Shown here: one piece after another, positions 13,001 to 23,035 of the stretch | How the letters are laid out: each line of letters opens with the position of its first letter | How positions within the stretch are numbered: position 1 is the stretch's first letter | NCBI GenBank assembly: GCA_904063045.1 | Contig: CAJFCJ010000002.1 | Location: 1,262,422-1,326,421, forward strand | Direction: 5' to 3' | DNA length: 64,000 nucleotides | Source of the DNA: Dimorphilus gyrociliatus | Lineage: Eukaryota > Annelida > Polychaeta > Dinophilidae | Notes under the pieces: generated by a model | Databases searched by the model: none | Told to the model about the DNA's origin: nothing | The model's input: the letters and a program-made list of their open reading frames with translations, nothing else | Program-made: the position numbers and the translations under genes

Positions 13001-14040
13001 ATTTTCGCTTTGACGAGGCGATTCAGCGGCCAAGTGTATTTCGTTGTAGCAGTTGGCGAGATTGCGTGAAGATTAAACGATAAGCCATAAAGTGTGCTGG
13101 ACAAGATTTGCTCTCGATTCTTTCCAATGTTTATATTTGACTGTAGTGGTGCAGGTCGCCACTTTCTCTATTTCGCTCTTTTCATTCACCCTCTTCCTTT
13201 CTAGTCCCATCGATTTTACAGTATACGTAAAGAGAATAATTGTTCTCTGGAGTGCGTTGGCGTTGATACTTGCAGAGCTGAGATTCTCGACCGACTACTC
13301 TTAATTAGCCGTCGAGTTTGCCTTCTTCCCACCGCCAGCAAAAACTGCATGCAGCATTGATTGACTCACAGCTGTTGCTGCTGCCAAACTCTGAAAAAAA
13401 AAAGTAGTTCTTGTATATAAATATACCACTATATACAATTTTATAAGAAAATACTGACTTATAATATATAGATATACATCTGTAAGTATGACTTGTGTAA
13501 TATTATATATATATATATATGTATATATATACAGTATATACATTTGTCTATATTTATAAAAAGTCTATATATATATTAGTATATATATATAAGTCAGTAT
13601 GCGTAAAATGCCATATGGGGATATATACTGCACATGTTTCATTTTTAGATAGACGTTTCAACTCTTGGCTGCTAGAGTTTCGATTTAGACATTAATTATT
13701 ACCGGCATTAAAAGCCAATTTAGTCGCCGATGACTATCGGTTGACCTTTTTCAGACCGGTTGTGATATTTGAAGTTTGTTGCTTTGCTTTTTTCGTAGTC
13801 AGAGTCGAAAGCGCTTGGCCAAATTCATCAAGATCTTTGGGCTATATGCGCAGTATATAATACATTATACAATATATACCCTATGGTATATTCATTATTG
13901 TATAAATGTAAACGTCTATATTGACCATTGATCATACTGCTTAGCTTAGCAGACCTAAAACCGAGCTTAACTAATTGAACTAAATTGTAAACACTATTAA
14001 TGTATGTAAATATAAAAATAATAATAAATAAATAGAGAGC

Positions 14041-14082
<42 letters not shown>

Positions 14083-15898
14083 TGGAGGCAAGAGTGCCCG
14101 CACTGCAAAAAGTCGAACGAGTTCAAGTGAATCGACTTTGTATAATATGCATATATACGCGAAACATGTTGCTTTTGTAAATACGTCATCTGGCCGAGAA
14201 ATCGTCGAATATTTGCAGGCGTTCTGAGGTTAACAACTTCGTTTTCTTTCTTGTTTTTAAATTATTGTTTTTGGTTTTCTTTTTTAAAAAATAGGGAAAT
14301 AAAAAAAAAAAGAAAAACCTTTTATAGACTTTACCATATAGAAACGACGTTGTCTTACTCGGATTTCTAGAAAAAAGGAAAAAAAGAAAACCGGATATAT
14401 TCGAAAGGGCCAACGACCCGCATCGAATAGGATTAAACGGTTTTCTTTTAGGTTATAGCTAAGAGAAAGTAGAATCCAATCCAAAGAAATATACTAGAGT
14501 TTGTCTTCCCCCAGTTATATATCTTTCGTTTGATTGGTTTTGTATTTAAAATTAAATAATTAAATGAAAAAAGCGTTAGAAAGAAAAAAGATGAATAAAA
14601 AAAAATAATAAAATAAACAAAATATATCACCTTGTTTAGTTAAACTTGAGTAGAACGCTAAACGACAACGTCGATATGGAAGAATGTTTGACAAAACAAC
14701 TCAAAAACAAAACGCTTCATAAGCCAAATTAAAACGAGCTTAGTAGTTGCCGTTTTTTTTTCAACATGATATTATACTGCACGCAATATATCACTATGCA
14801 GAAGAAAAAAGTATAATAATTGTATATAGAAGATAATAAATGTTCAAACTGAAAACGGTAAAAAAAATTATTAATGGAACGTGAAGGTGAAAAATTAACG
14901 GTTTTATATTTAAATAGAAACATATATATAAACATATATTTATATATATATTTACTAAAAGAATATATATATATATATAAAGAGATGATAATAGTAATGA
15001 TAATAATGATAATAATAATAATAATAATAGATAACAAAATGTTCAAGTTAAAAAAATACAAGACATATAATATCATTTTGGTTGGTCGTGGCAAACAAAA
15101 AAATGAAGAAGAGATTCCCCCCCAAAATAATAACGTAAATAAATATCATGCATATATATTGCAATTGCTAAAGTAATAAAATTATAGTATAGTTGAAAGG
15201 CTTCATTTATTTATATATTTAGAAAGAAAGCATGCTGATAAAAACATTTTTTCCCTTTTTGTCGTTCGGGCGATAATGATTTTGGCTAGAACAAACCTGT
15301 AAATGAGCTGGCGTTAGCTTGCAAGCGGGCGGCACTTTAGGCATGGTGCGAATCGCAGAACGATCCGACGCGGAATGGCGCCGTTCAATAGACCCGCCGT
15401 TCTACTCCGATCGATAGAGTTTGTCTCGATTGTTTGCTATACTCCTTTTTCTCCCTTTCGCCGTGTGAAAGATGAGAAAAGTCAGACCGGTACATACGAT
15501 TGATGACTCTGACGAGAAATTCGAACTAGGCCCGGTTTTTTAGCACTGGCGCCGTTCCTAGAAAAAAAGTAGTTCTTGCGGCTGGCGTTGCAAGAGAGTT
15601 TTGCTTGGCAACCGTTTGACTGCAAATCGCTAACGCCATCTGTTGCAGAACTTTGGGAGGTATTTTGGATGAAAATTCCTACTGCTATACCCTGGAAGTT
15701 TCGTTCTATAGCTACACTCCTGCAAATTCGTCAACCTTACAACCCATTCCTTATACTGAAGACGCCTATCAGAAGCTTGGAAGAAATGTTGTTCGCACTT
15801 TTATTGATTACTACAAGTCAACAGGATACATTCCGACTAAACCTAGTAGTGGTTTGACGCCAAGTGATGAATTAAATTCAAGGTACAGATTGAATTAG
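10024..15898 (+). CDS. AGBL4: Cytosolic carboxypeptidase 6 (tubulin deglutamylase)
   Basis: Nine exons join in phase: 10024-10045, 10497-10622, 10677-10801, 10859-10953, 11036-11252, 11328-11463, 11529-11643, 12115-12429 and 15649-15898, giving 466 residues. The N-terminal CCP domain (VDYISDIEYDLFIRPDT, RFRVWFYFTVENV) is followed by the M14 zinc motif HPGE (His229, Glu232), PMLNPDGVYLGNYRC, FDLNRHW, the third zinc ligand in DIHAHST (about 327-329) and the catalytic Glu in YCYTLEVSFYS (about 400). The sequence tracks CCP6 rather than CCP5. CCP6 trims polyglutamate side chains from tubulin and other proteins. The last exon can read through to TAG at 15896-15898, or splice at AAG|GTACAG (about 15882) to 15978, ending at 16002. 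Confidence 0.95.
13495..13600. repeat. TA-rich microsatellite with TACAGTA core
   Basis: A (TA)n tract interrupted by the word TATACAGTATATA near 13527-13541 and followed by another TA run near 13566-13590. The same core recurs in other TA tracts of the window. Confidence 0.8.
14047..14079. repeat. TA microsatellite
   Basis: An uninterrupted (TA)n tract inside the long AGBL4 intron, flanked by TATGTATG. Confidence 0.9.
14930..15030. repeat. Compound TA and ATA/TAA microsatellite
   Basis: TA-rich tracts (14930-14982) are followed by a trinucleotide ATA/TAA run (about 14998-15028) inside the AGBL4 intron. The apparent reading frames here are low complexity. Confidence 0.8.
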
Positions 15899-16002
15899 AT
15901 ATATAATATGCTCCCATATTGCTTTCTATTGGAAAGAGAAAGTAATCATTCCAATGTGCTTTATTTATTTCTTACAGAAGCTTAACCTCGAAAAATCGTT
16001 AG

Positions 16003-17245
16003 AAAAACAGAATAAAAAAAACAAAATTAGTCGTGATGTAATCATTGCAATTAATCTCATATTTTCTCTCCCTCTCTCCTCTCTATCTATATCTATCTAT
16101 CTATCTATACGTCAATCTTCTAATCCGTCCAATATTCCGTCCATAAAGAAAATTAAATGCAATACTGTCCTGCATCTTTCACAAATAAACTCAGCTATTA
16201 TTCACTTTTCAGTTAAAAATGTTTTCAATACAAAAGACAAACAATGCAAAATTGATTAGTAATTATGTAAATTACCTATTGTAGGGCTATATTTTGTTTT
16301 CTAAAACTTTTTTCAGATTTAAACAAAATTAAAGAAAAGCATAATCCTCATAGCAGGGAATCGAACACTAGGCCGCCTGGGAACTTTAATTATAACTTTT
16401 GATTTTATAGAAAGCTGCAAAGCTTTATCCCCAGACCATCTGGGATATATATTGCTTTAAAAAGTTAATTAACCCAAATTCATGTTTTAAATTGGCGAAA
16501 TAACAAACTAATAGAAGAAATAATGAACTTTTTCTAGCTGGAAAAAAATTATACTTTCAACTCAACATATCTATTTTAATTCAGCCTTTAAAAAAGGATA
16601 ACACAACGTACTTTCTAGCAAATCTTTAATTTTACGAGTAGATGCTTTTCCAATTCCAATTTAATGCCATTTCTTTGCATCTATTTATTAAACATACACG
16701 CCTACCCTTAGATTCTTAATAGGTATACTAATAAACTATACACAGTATATCTTTCTCTATTATCATAAACGAACTGCTTAAACATAAAAAGAATAAAAAA
16801 ATAGTGGCATGGCCTCGATATTTCCTTAAAGAAAATTATAGATAAATACTCTTTGAACTTTTGTATTTACGTTTCTCCAACGAAAATTAATGAAAACCGC
16901 TAGAGGGCAGTCAATATCACACAATTTACTACACTACAGATGGCACTGTAAAATCAATTACAAACCGGAAATTGATTTATCAAAGTACCGAAAATGAACT
17001 TTCACCCAAAAATAAATAAAATAAACAGTAATAAAGAAATAGGTAACTCTCAGACAGAGAAAATCGAATGCGTTAGAATTTAATATGGCCTACTATTCAA
17101 GAAACGCCAATCGTTATTTTTAGCCTATAGGGGCGATTGAAATTAACAATAGCCTAACTCTCATTGATTTTCCTTATGTATAATTAAAGAGGAAAAATAA
17201 TTAAAAAGTATAATTAAAAATGTAATAATTAAGAAAAAAGATAAT
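16003..17245. other. Intergenic, AGBL4 3' side to tRNA cluster
   Basis: This AT-rich DNA has no exon that I can support. It contains a short CTAT tetranucleotide repeat near 16085-16110, a decayed tRNA-Glu (described separately at 16347-16445) and two CTCF-like words, GCTAGAGGGCAG (about 16899) and CTACAGATGGCAC (about 16934). Confidence 0.5.
16347..16445 (-). pseudogene. Decayed tRNA-Glu with an insert in the anticodon loop
   Basis: Read on the minus strand this begins like the functional copies (TCCCAGATGGTCT) and retains a B-box-like GTTCGATTCC. The acceptor stem no longer pairs (the 3' strand reads CTATGAG instead of TCTGGGA), and D-arm and anticodon-stem bases have diverged. After the anticodon segment CTTTC there is an AT-rich insert of about 28 nt (plus-strand 16382-16409) before CCCAGGCGG. 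That is the position of the intron in the copy at 18293-18381. Almost certainly a pseudogene. Confidence 0.75.
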
Positions 17246-17317
17246 CTCCCAGACCGGGAATCGAACCCGGGCCGCCCGGGTGAAAGCCGGGAATCCTAAC
17301 CCCTAGACCATCTGGGA
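17246..17317 (-). tRNA. tRNA-Glu (anticodon TTC)
   Basis: A 72-nt cloverleaf with the acceptor pair TCCCAGA/TCTGGGA and discriminator G. The A box is TGGTCTAGGGG-like, the anticodon stem-loop CCCGG-CTTTCAC-CCGGG gives anticodon TTC (codon GAA), and the B box is GGTTCGATTCC. The 3' flank on its own strand is ATTATCTTTTTT, a Pol III terminator. It is head to head with the identical copy at 17678, and both flanks are shared for about 10-12 nt. Confidence 0.97.
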
Positions 17318-17677
17318 TTGTTGAAATTAGGTATTTATTTCTTATTAATAAGGCGCAATGTATAAGTGTTCTATAGGAAGTGGTGATATTCGATTAAGTA
17401 TGATTTTGAGTGAAAGGAAAGGAAAGAAAGAAAGCTCTTAGGTGTCCAAGGGAGATGTATTATAATAATCAATACGTTATATTTCCTTGTGATTCGTTGT
17501 TTATTGGACTCCATTTATATAATTCACTTTGAATTTATAAAAGGACTATTTTTTAACTGAAAGTTCAACATTAATTTAAATCAACAAGTGTGTATAATTC
17601 AGGTTATATTACTCTCAGAATTAAATAGAATTCTAAATTTTGTATAAGATATACAAATTGCCATATTATTTCAACAA

Positions 17678-17749
17678 TCCCAGATGGTCTAGGGGTTAGG
17701 ATTCCCGGCTTTCACCCGGGCGGCCCGGGTTCGATTCCCGGTCTGGGAG
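17678..17749 (+). tRNA. tRNA-Glu (anticodon TTC)
   Basis: The mature sequence is the same as the copy at 17246-17317: a 72-nt cloverleaf, anticodon TTC, B box GGTTCGATTCC and acceptor stem TCCCAGA/TCTGGGA. It is followed by GATTATCTTTTTG, a T-run terminator. The upstream flank TTTCAACAA matches that of the inverted copy, so the two arose by a recent inverted duplication. Confidence 0.97.
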
Positions 17750-18292
17750 ATTATCTTTTTGTTTATTTTTTTTTATTAAGAGAATTAGAAGAGAAATAGA
17801 AAAGATGATAAAAATTAAATCTTATGCCATTCTTCTTTTAATGTCAAAGACTAATTACTTTATTTCATAGTTAGTTATTGTAATTAAATCAAAGAATGAT
17901 AGAATAACATAAAGAGAAAGATTATGATCGTTTAGAAGAATATATTTCTCTTTAAAGAAGAGAAAATGGGTTATTAGGAAATGTCTATTTAATTAGGAAT
18001 ATACTAAATAAGAATTTATACTAAGCTGTTTAGCGTTACGCTTCGTTTTAAAAAGCTATATACAGTATATATATGTATACTTATATATAATGGGGCGTTT
18101 ATTTTTCCCAGACGGGTCTAGATTTGAAACTTTCTAATTTTCCAACATGATTAAGAGGCTTTAAAGCAAGGATGTTTTTAATATAGAATCTCATTTGGGA
18201 ATCCTTCAAAGAAACCTCATCACAACAATGAGTTTTTGCGGCGATTATTGTTGATTTTTTTAATTAATCCTATTCCTTTCATGTTCTAAGAA
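17750..18292. other. Spacer within the tRNA cluster
   Basis: AT-rich spacer. It contains CTATATACAGTATATATATG (about 18056-18075), one of the recurrent TA tracts with a TACAGTA core. No gene seen. Confidence 0.5.
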
Positions 18293-18381
18293 TCCCAGAT
18301 GGTCTAGGGGTTAGGATTCCCGGCTTTCATATCCTATATTAAGGATCCCGGGCGGCCCGGGTTCGATTCCCGGTCTGGGAG
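18293..18381 (+). tRNA. Intron-containing tRNA-Glu (anticodon TTC)
   Basis: The two halves are identical to the intronless neighbours, but a 17-nt segment, TATCCTATATTAAGGAT (18330-18346), interrupts the anticodon loop after CTTTCA. This is exactly between positions 37 and 38, the canonical site of eukaryotic nuclear tRNA introns. Removing it restores the loop CTTTCAC and the stem CCCGG/CCGGG. The insert ends are complementary (ATCCT/AGGAT), so it can form a small hairpin next to the anticodon stem. All box A and box B bases are intact, so the gene is likely functional if the tRNA-splicing endonuclease accepts this short intron. If it does not, the gene is a non-functional copy. Confidence 0.88.
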
Positions 18382-18489
18382 TATGTATTTTACAATTACA
18401 TTAAAACATTTCTTTTGATCTTTATTGTTTAGAGAGTATGAGTGAATGACTTATTTTATAAAGAATTCTTTGATTCTTATATGTAAGAA

Positions 18490-18561
18490 TCCCAGATGGT
18501 CTAGGGGTTAGGATTCCCGGCTTTCACCCGGGCGGCCCGGGTTCGATTCCCGGTCTGGGAG
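18490..18561 (+). tRNA. tRNA-Glu (anticodon TTC)
   Basis: A third intronless copy, 72 nt, identical cloverleaf and anticodon TTC. A T13 run starts within a few bases of the 3' end and is a strong Pol III terminator. The upstream flank TAAGAA is shared with the intron-containing gene 108 nt away, suggesting the pair is a tandem duplication. Confidence 0.97.
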
Positions 18562-18622
18562 ATATTTTTTTTTTTTTGCACAATTCTTTTCTTCATCTTG
18601 ATAAGACATGTATTATCATCAA

Positions 18623-18660
<38 letters not shown>

Positions 18661-19815
18661 TGTATATTTATGTCAGTAATCTTTAATTTCTTATGCTTAT
18701 CTGTATTAAACCTTGAACTATTTCACGATACTGTTGTATAAGAATAGATTTAAAGATAAATATTTGAATAATTCTAATTAATATGCAGGTAGTTTTGCTT
18801 GTAAATTGGAAAGTTTGCCGTTGGTGCAAACATAATTTATGAAATGTTAAAATTGTTTAGAATATCTATAGAGTATTTCTGTAAAATTTTGACAAAATAA
18901 ATATCAGTAATTAAAGTATGAATAACGGATGAAGCAGACTTAGTTATCAGGGCATTAACCTTGTCTAAAATGATAGACGTGTTAATTTAGAGCTCAAATA
19001 GTTTAGTCCTAGAGTTTAAAAAATGTTCTATTTAATGTACTTTGAAGTTTAAATAAGATTTTCGTATATTTACACTTTTTAATCCAGAGTTTAATTGAAA
19101 AAACTGTCAAATAATTATCATAAATGGCTATTATTATTATTATTATTATTGTTATTGTGATTTATGAATACATTTATAATAGAGTGGTTAGGGTTCAGTA
19201 ATGATTATACCCGAAGGGTTTAAGTACGAAAACATTCTTTTTTTAAAAGCCTTGACAATAATTTTTCGTTTAGGGAGGTTAGACATATAATTGGAAATAT
19301 GCGAAGTATTCAATTTCAAGCAACAACCTACCTAGCATAAATCGAAGGTCATTTGACCGAGCAGTTGATGATATTTTTCAACTGTATGACTCTCCTCCCT
19401 AATTAGGAGGGGAACTTGAGAGAGTTTGTGGTATTATTGTCTGTTTATTAGAAGAAATTTAAGTAGAAAGATCATCGCGAAATGTTAAGAAAATTCTCTT
19501 AATTACGGTATTAAGAAATTCGTACGCCTCCTAAAAGAAACAACTTTTGCTATCGTACATCACGTAATTCGCTTGAAGGGCACGAAACCCTTACTTATTG
19601 TCGTTAATGGTAAGAAATATAAATAAGGGAAACGTCGAATTTCCTCACGAGCCGGGTGAATTCGTTTTCCATTTAGAATATTACTCTTTCTTTTCGTACG
19701 TCACATTTATTACATATTTATTTCGCTAAAGTTTACGATTATACAGATGATCACATAGACCTTTATTTGAAGGCTAAATCTGGGGAATGATCTATAAAAA
19801 TAATAAACAAAAAGA
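18562..19815. other. Intergenic with TA and ATT microsatellites
   Basis: A long (AT)n tract at 18627-18660 runs into TACTGTATATT, and an ATT trinucleotide run lies near 19130-19157. The right end should hold the 3' UTR of the isochorismatase-type gene. No other gene seen. Confidence 0.5.
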
Positions 19816-20531
19816 CTACAAGCCAGACTGAGGAGCAGACGATCTAATTAGTTGTTGTATTTCTTTAAAGGAAGGATGTTCTTTATCTCCGACCAATTGT
19901 AGCAGAAGCGATTCGGCTGTCGTTACTACAGCTCCAGCTTGTCGAATTCTCTGTAATTAAAAGAAAAATAATGGGATAGAAGGCTGAAAGATGCATTTTA
20001 AGAGGAAGAGATGTCGGTCACATCGTTCTTTTTGCTCAGTGGAGCACGTTAAAATAAGGATTTGCCTACCTCTAACGCGTATTTTCTGTCAACCAAACTT
20101 CGGCTAGAAGTAGCATCGGCTACAACGTAAACTTCGTAGTTTTTTTGGAGCAGATCAATAACTGTTTGTTGTACACAAACATGTGTCTCCACACCAAATA
20201 CAATAACATGTTTCAAAGCTCCATCGCACAAATCTGGTAGTTTATGTTCCACTTCCGGAGTCAGCATACTGAATTTCGTCTTCTGAAATACACCAACAGC
20301 AATATCGGTAGCTTCTTTCAACTCATCTACAGTTTTACCTAAGCCTTTAGGATATTGTTCTGTCACAACTAAAGGTATTTTGAGAATTTTAGCCCCAGCA
20401 ACCAGACGATTTGACACTTCCAGAATATCAGCAAAATGCTTTATGGCAGGTCGAAATCTTTCCTGCATATCGCATAGAAAAAAAGCGCTTTTACCGCTTT
20501 TAACATTTCCCAATACATTTGCCAACGGCAT
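19816..20531 (-). CDS. ISOC2: Isochorismatase-domain protein (ISOC1/ISOC2 family)
   Basis: Two exons, 20531-20070 and 19950-19816, joined in phase 0 across a 119-nt intron, give 198 residues, the usual size. The cysteine-hydrolase fold is visible: [12 protein letters not shown] (catalytic Asp near residue 21), a cis-peptide region [13 protein letters not shown], and [13 protein letters not shown], where Cys is the nucleophile position (about 118), then [10 protein letters not shown]. The tail [16 protein letters not shown] and ...APQSGL is typical of animal ISOC proteins. Substrates of animal members are not established; a hydrolase role is inferred from the family. The symbol is the nearest family name, and ISOC1 versus ISOC2 is not certain. 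The ATG lies just upstream of the conserved N-terminus. Confidence 0.9.
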
Positions 20532-20843
20532 CCTGTCAGTCGTCTGCTAGGACAGTCAATCGTCGACCGCTAGATGGCAACTCTTGCGAAAATAGTTCAA
20601 TTCTTTTTAAATATTTTAATTTGTATTTAACAGCAATTCGTGCAGGAGTGAATGATAAAATTTGTGAGACATTTTTGTTTGTAAATAAATACGTCTTTGC
20701 TATATGGCACATAGTTTTTATATAATCCTAAAAGAATGTTTTTGTTTGTTTTGTTTGTTTGTTTTGTTTGTGAATAAAACAGAATGGGATGTTACGTAAA
20801 ACGAGAACAGAAAGCTACAGTTTTTTTTGTCCATTAGAATTTT
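20532..20843. other. Intergenic: ISOC promoter and E75 3' end
   Basis: This 312-bp stretch separates two minus-strand genes. It holds CGCTAGATGGCAAC (about 20567-20580), a CTCF-like word 40 bp upstream of the ISOC start codon, and a TTTG tandem run near 20741-20770. Confidence 0.5.
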
Positions 20844-23035
20844 CTACTGGTTAGTGATCATTGGAAATTGAGTATCCACATTCGCCATCTGCTGTTGATA
20901 GTGTTGCAGGAGAATTGTTGACGAGGGCATATTACTGGCAAGTAATGCTAGAGGAGTTACTGTTGCTGTGCACATTTTTTCCTTTAACTCTTTATCCATC
21001 AGTAAGCTTTCTTTGACACTTGACAAAGGTGGTGACGATAAGGCGGTTCTTAGCGCACTTTTCTTTCCATTTGATCCATCACCTCGATTAACCGAAAAAG
21101 TATTTCTTCTTTCGCCAACTGATGGTATATCATCCTTCTTCATAGAGAGAAAGGGCATTGAATATCTCCTTTGTGGTTCTGGTGACTTTTCTCTTGGTTT
21201 ATTCATCTTTAGACTATGAGCAGAACTAAGGGCTTCCAAATCATACACCATCGTCATAAGTTTATTAATAAAGTTCTCCGCGTCCATTCTAGATTTCTCT
21301 GCCGCCACGCTAAGTGCTCCAATTATTCTCTCAGATATTTTTTCCACCTGCTTTGTATTTCTAAGTTGACGTCTATTAGGAGAGATGAGCACCCGAGCGC
21401 AAAATAACGCCATTTCGCTATCGCTCAATTTCATGTTGTTTAAATTATTAGCGAAAGTGAAAGTTGAGTCTAGAAGGGAGCTACTATTATTTGGTGAGCG
21501 TTTATAAAGTTGCCCGTTTGTAAAGATCATGGTACTGGTTTTACCGTCGAATAAACATGACATTTGTACAAAAAGGACCTCCACAGTCCCTGCTTTAAGC
21601 AGTGTAACCTTGTCGTCAGGACATAGAAGCTCGAATCCGGGAATACCCTTTGCAAATTCCACTATAGATTGTATTATAGGTGTAAATGTGTCATGTAACT
21701 CTTCCCACTTTTGTAGGCTATCGAATGAGCTTGGATTTGGGTTAAGAGGGCATGCTAAGTAGGGAGGACAATGGGCGTAACTTTGCTCTTTCCAAGCAAG
21801 TTCATGTAGTCTGCGATAATGTTGACTGGTAAAGTGAGAAGATTTCAAATGAGATTCTGTTATTACTGTACCCATGTCTTCAACGTTATCTAAAGCCGAT
21901 ACGATAGCGCTGAAAATTACAATTCTTTATTAATATACTTCCGTAGCATATATGCAAACCATTGAAGAAATTGGTACCTACCTATCCTGAAATGCATTAC
22001 TCATTTTTTGCATTTGTTCCATAATTTTTGCCTTCTCTTTCTTCGGAACTCTTCCAAATCTGACGGCTGCAAAAGTTATTATTTATTTAATATTGTATAT
22101 TAATGAACAATCTGTTTAAATACCGTCTCTGGACATGCCAACGGTAACACACTTTTTCAGTCTACAGTATTGACATCTGTTTCTATTTACTCTTTGAATA
22201 TGGCATTGTTGATTTTTAATGCAGGGTCTGTATTGAATTTTCTGCTGAATAGAGCGTCTGAAGAAGCCCTAAAAGTTTTATCACTTTGAGTTAGAAGTTG
22301 CATACGTTCAATTAATTTGAAAACAAACTTTACATCCTTCACATGCATGAACACCGTAGTGGAAACCACTTGCTTTATCTCCACAAACTCGACACAATAC
22401 TGCTTCACCATCAAATTCTGTCAAAAAAAACAATTCTCTATTTATAAATTTGTCAAACATTTAGTTCATTTTTATTTACAATTCATTCAATTGATAATAC
22501 TTTAAAAAATACTGACTCTGAAATAATCTAATAGCCTGATAAGCATAATGTACCTACATTACTTCTATGAAATATAAGGGATAATCGTGACCAAAATTGA
22601 GAGCAAATAACAAAATTTAATAGAAAAAAAAAATCCATAATGACGTCACACGAAGGTGCTGTCGCCTATATGCATTTCTCCGGAAAGAAAACAAAAGCTA
22701 AGCTATGTAGAGCAAACGAATGCCTTAATTTTGAACCATGTCCGACCTTAATGTGTTCAATGATCTCTATCTATAAATAAAACGCGTCTGATTCGGGCTC
22801 GATTGAACTCGATTTTGGACACAAACAATAACGACCATTGACTCCAGAGAATTACTCATAAGTCCTGGTTCGATCCCTTCGTCTTCTTATTACTAATTAG
22901 CGCCCTGTCGCTTCTGGAATTTCTAAAGAGAGTAATTTATTTCATCACCTATTTACTTCGTTCGACAGAAAACTATGGCGAATCAATAAAAGCGAACTTA
23001 CCCAAACCATCCAGATTGGTCTCGTTACCAACCAT
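20844..23035 (-). CDS. E75: Nuclear receptor E75 (NR1D group)
   Basis: Five exons, 23035-23002, 22417-22329, 22268-22124, 22066-21982 and 21909-20844, give 472 residues with all phases consistent. The DNA-binding domain (about 20-86) has both zinc fingers: [22 protein letters not shown], broken by an intron exactly before GFFRR, then C...C...CQYCRLKKC. The P box is EGCKG. The T/A-box extension [12 protein letters not shown] is E75/Rev-erb type. The ligand-binding domain (about 150-330) contains [25 protein letters not shown] and [11 protein letters not shown] polar, Ser/Pro-rich tail follows. In insects E75 binds heme and acts as a repressor in hormone cascades; that role is from the family. 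The start ATG lies in a short exon with a GTAAGT donor; alternative upstream promoters, common for E75, are possible. Confidence 0.95.
22641..22648. promoter_or_regulatory. Palindromic CRE (TGACGTCA) in E75 intron 1
   Basis: A perfect cAMP-response element about 390 bp downstream of the E75 start codon, inside the first coding intron (22418-23001). CREB/ATF binding is inferred from the word alone. Confidence 0.35.

Larger units (their letters stand above)
12430..15648 (+). other. 3.2-kb AGBL4 intron rich in microsatellites
   Basis: This intron is about ten to fifty times longer than the others in the gene. It holds many TA, ATA and poly-A/T tracts, notably 13495-13600, 14047-14079 and 14930-15030, which explain several spurious short frames. 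Two GC-richer islands stand out, about 12530-12730 and 15280-15600. No exon is recognisable inside. Confidence 0.6.

Noticed and set aside
13301-15176. Tyr/Ile/Lys-rich frames in the AGBL4 intron
   Set aside because: They translate TA, ATA and poly-A microsatellites.
15576-16259. Alternate frames around the last AGBL4 exon and a Ser/Ile-rich frame after it
   Set aside because: One frame of the exon matches the carboxypeptidase core exactly, and the downstream frame spans a CTAT repeat.
20968-21762. Plus-strand frames opposite E75 exon 5
   Set aside because: Antisense shadows of the conserved ligand-binding-domain exon.
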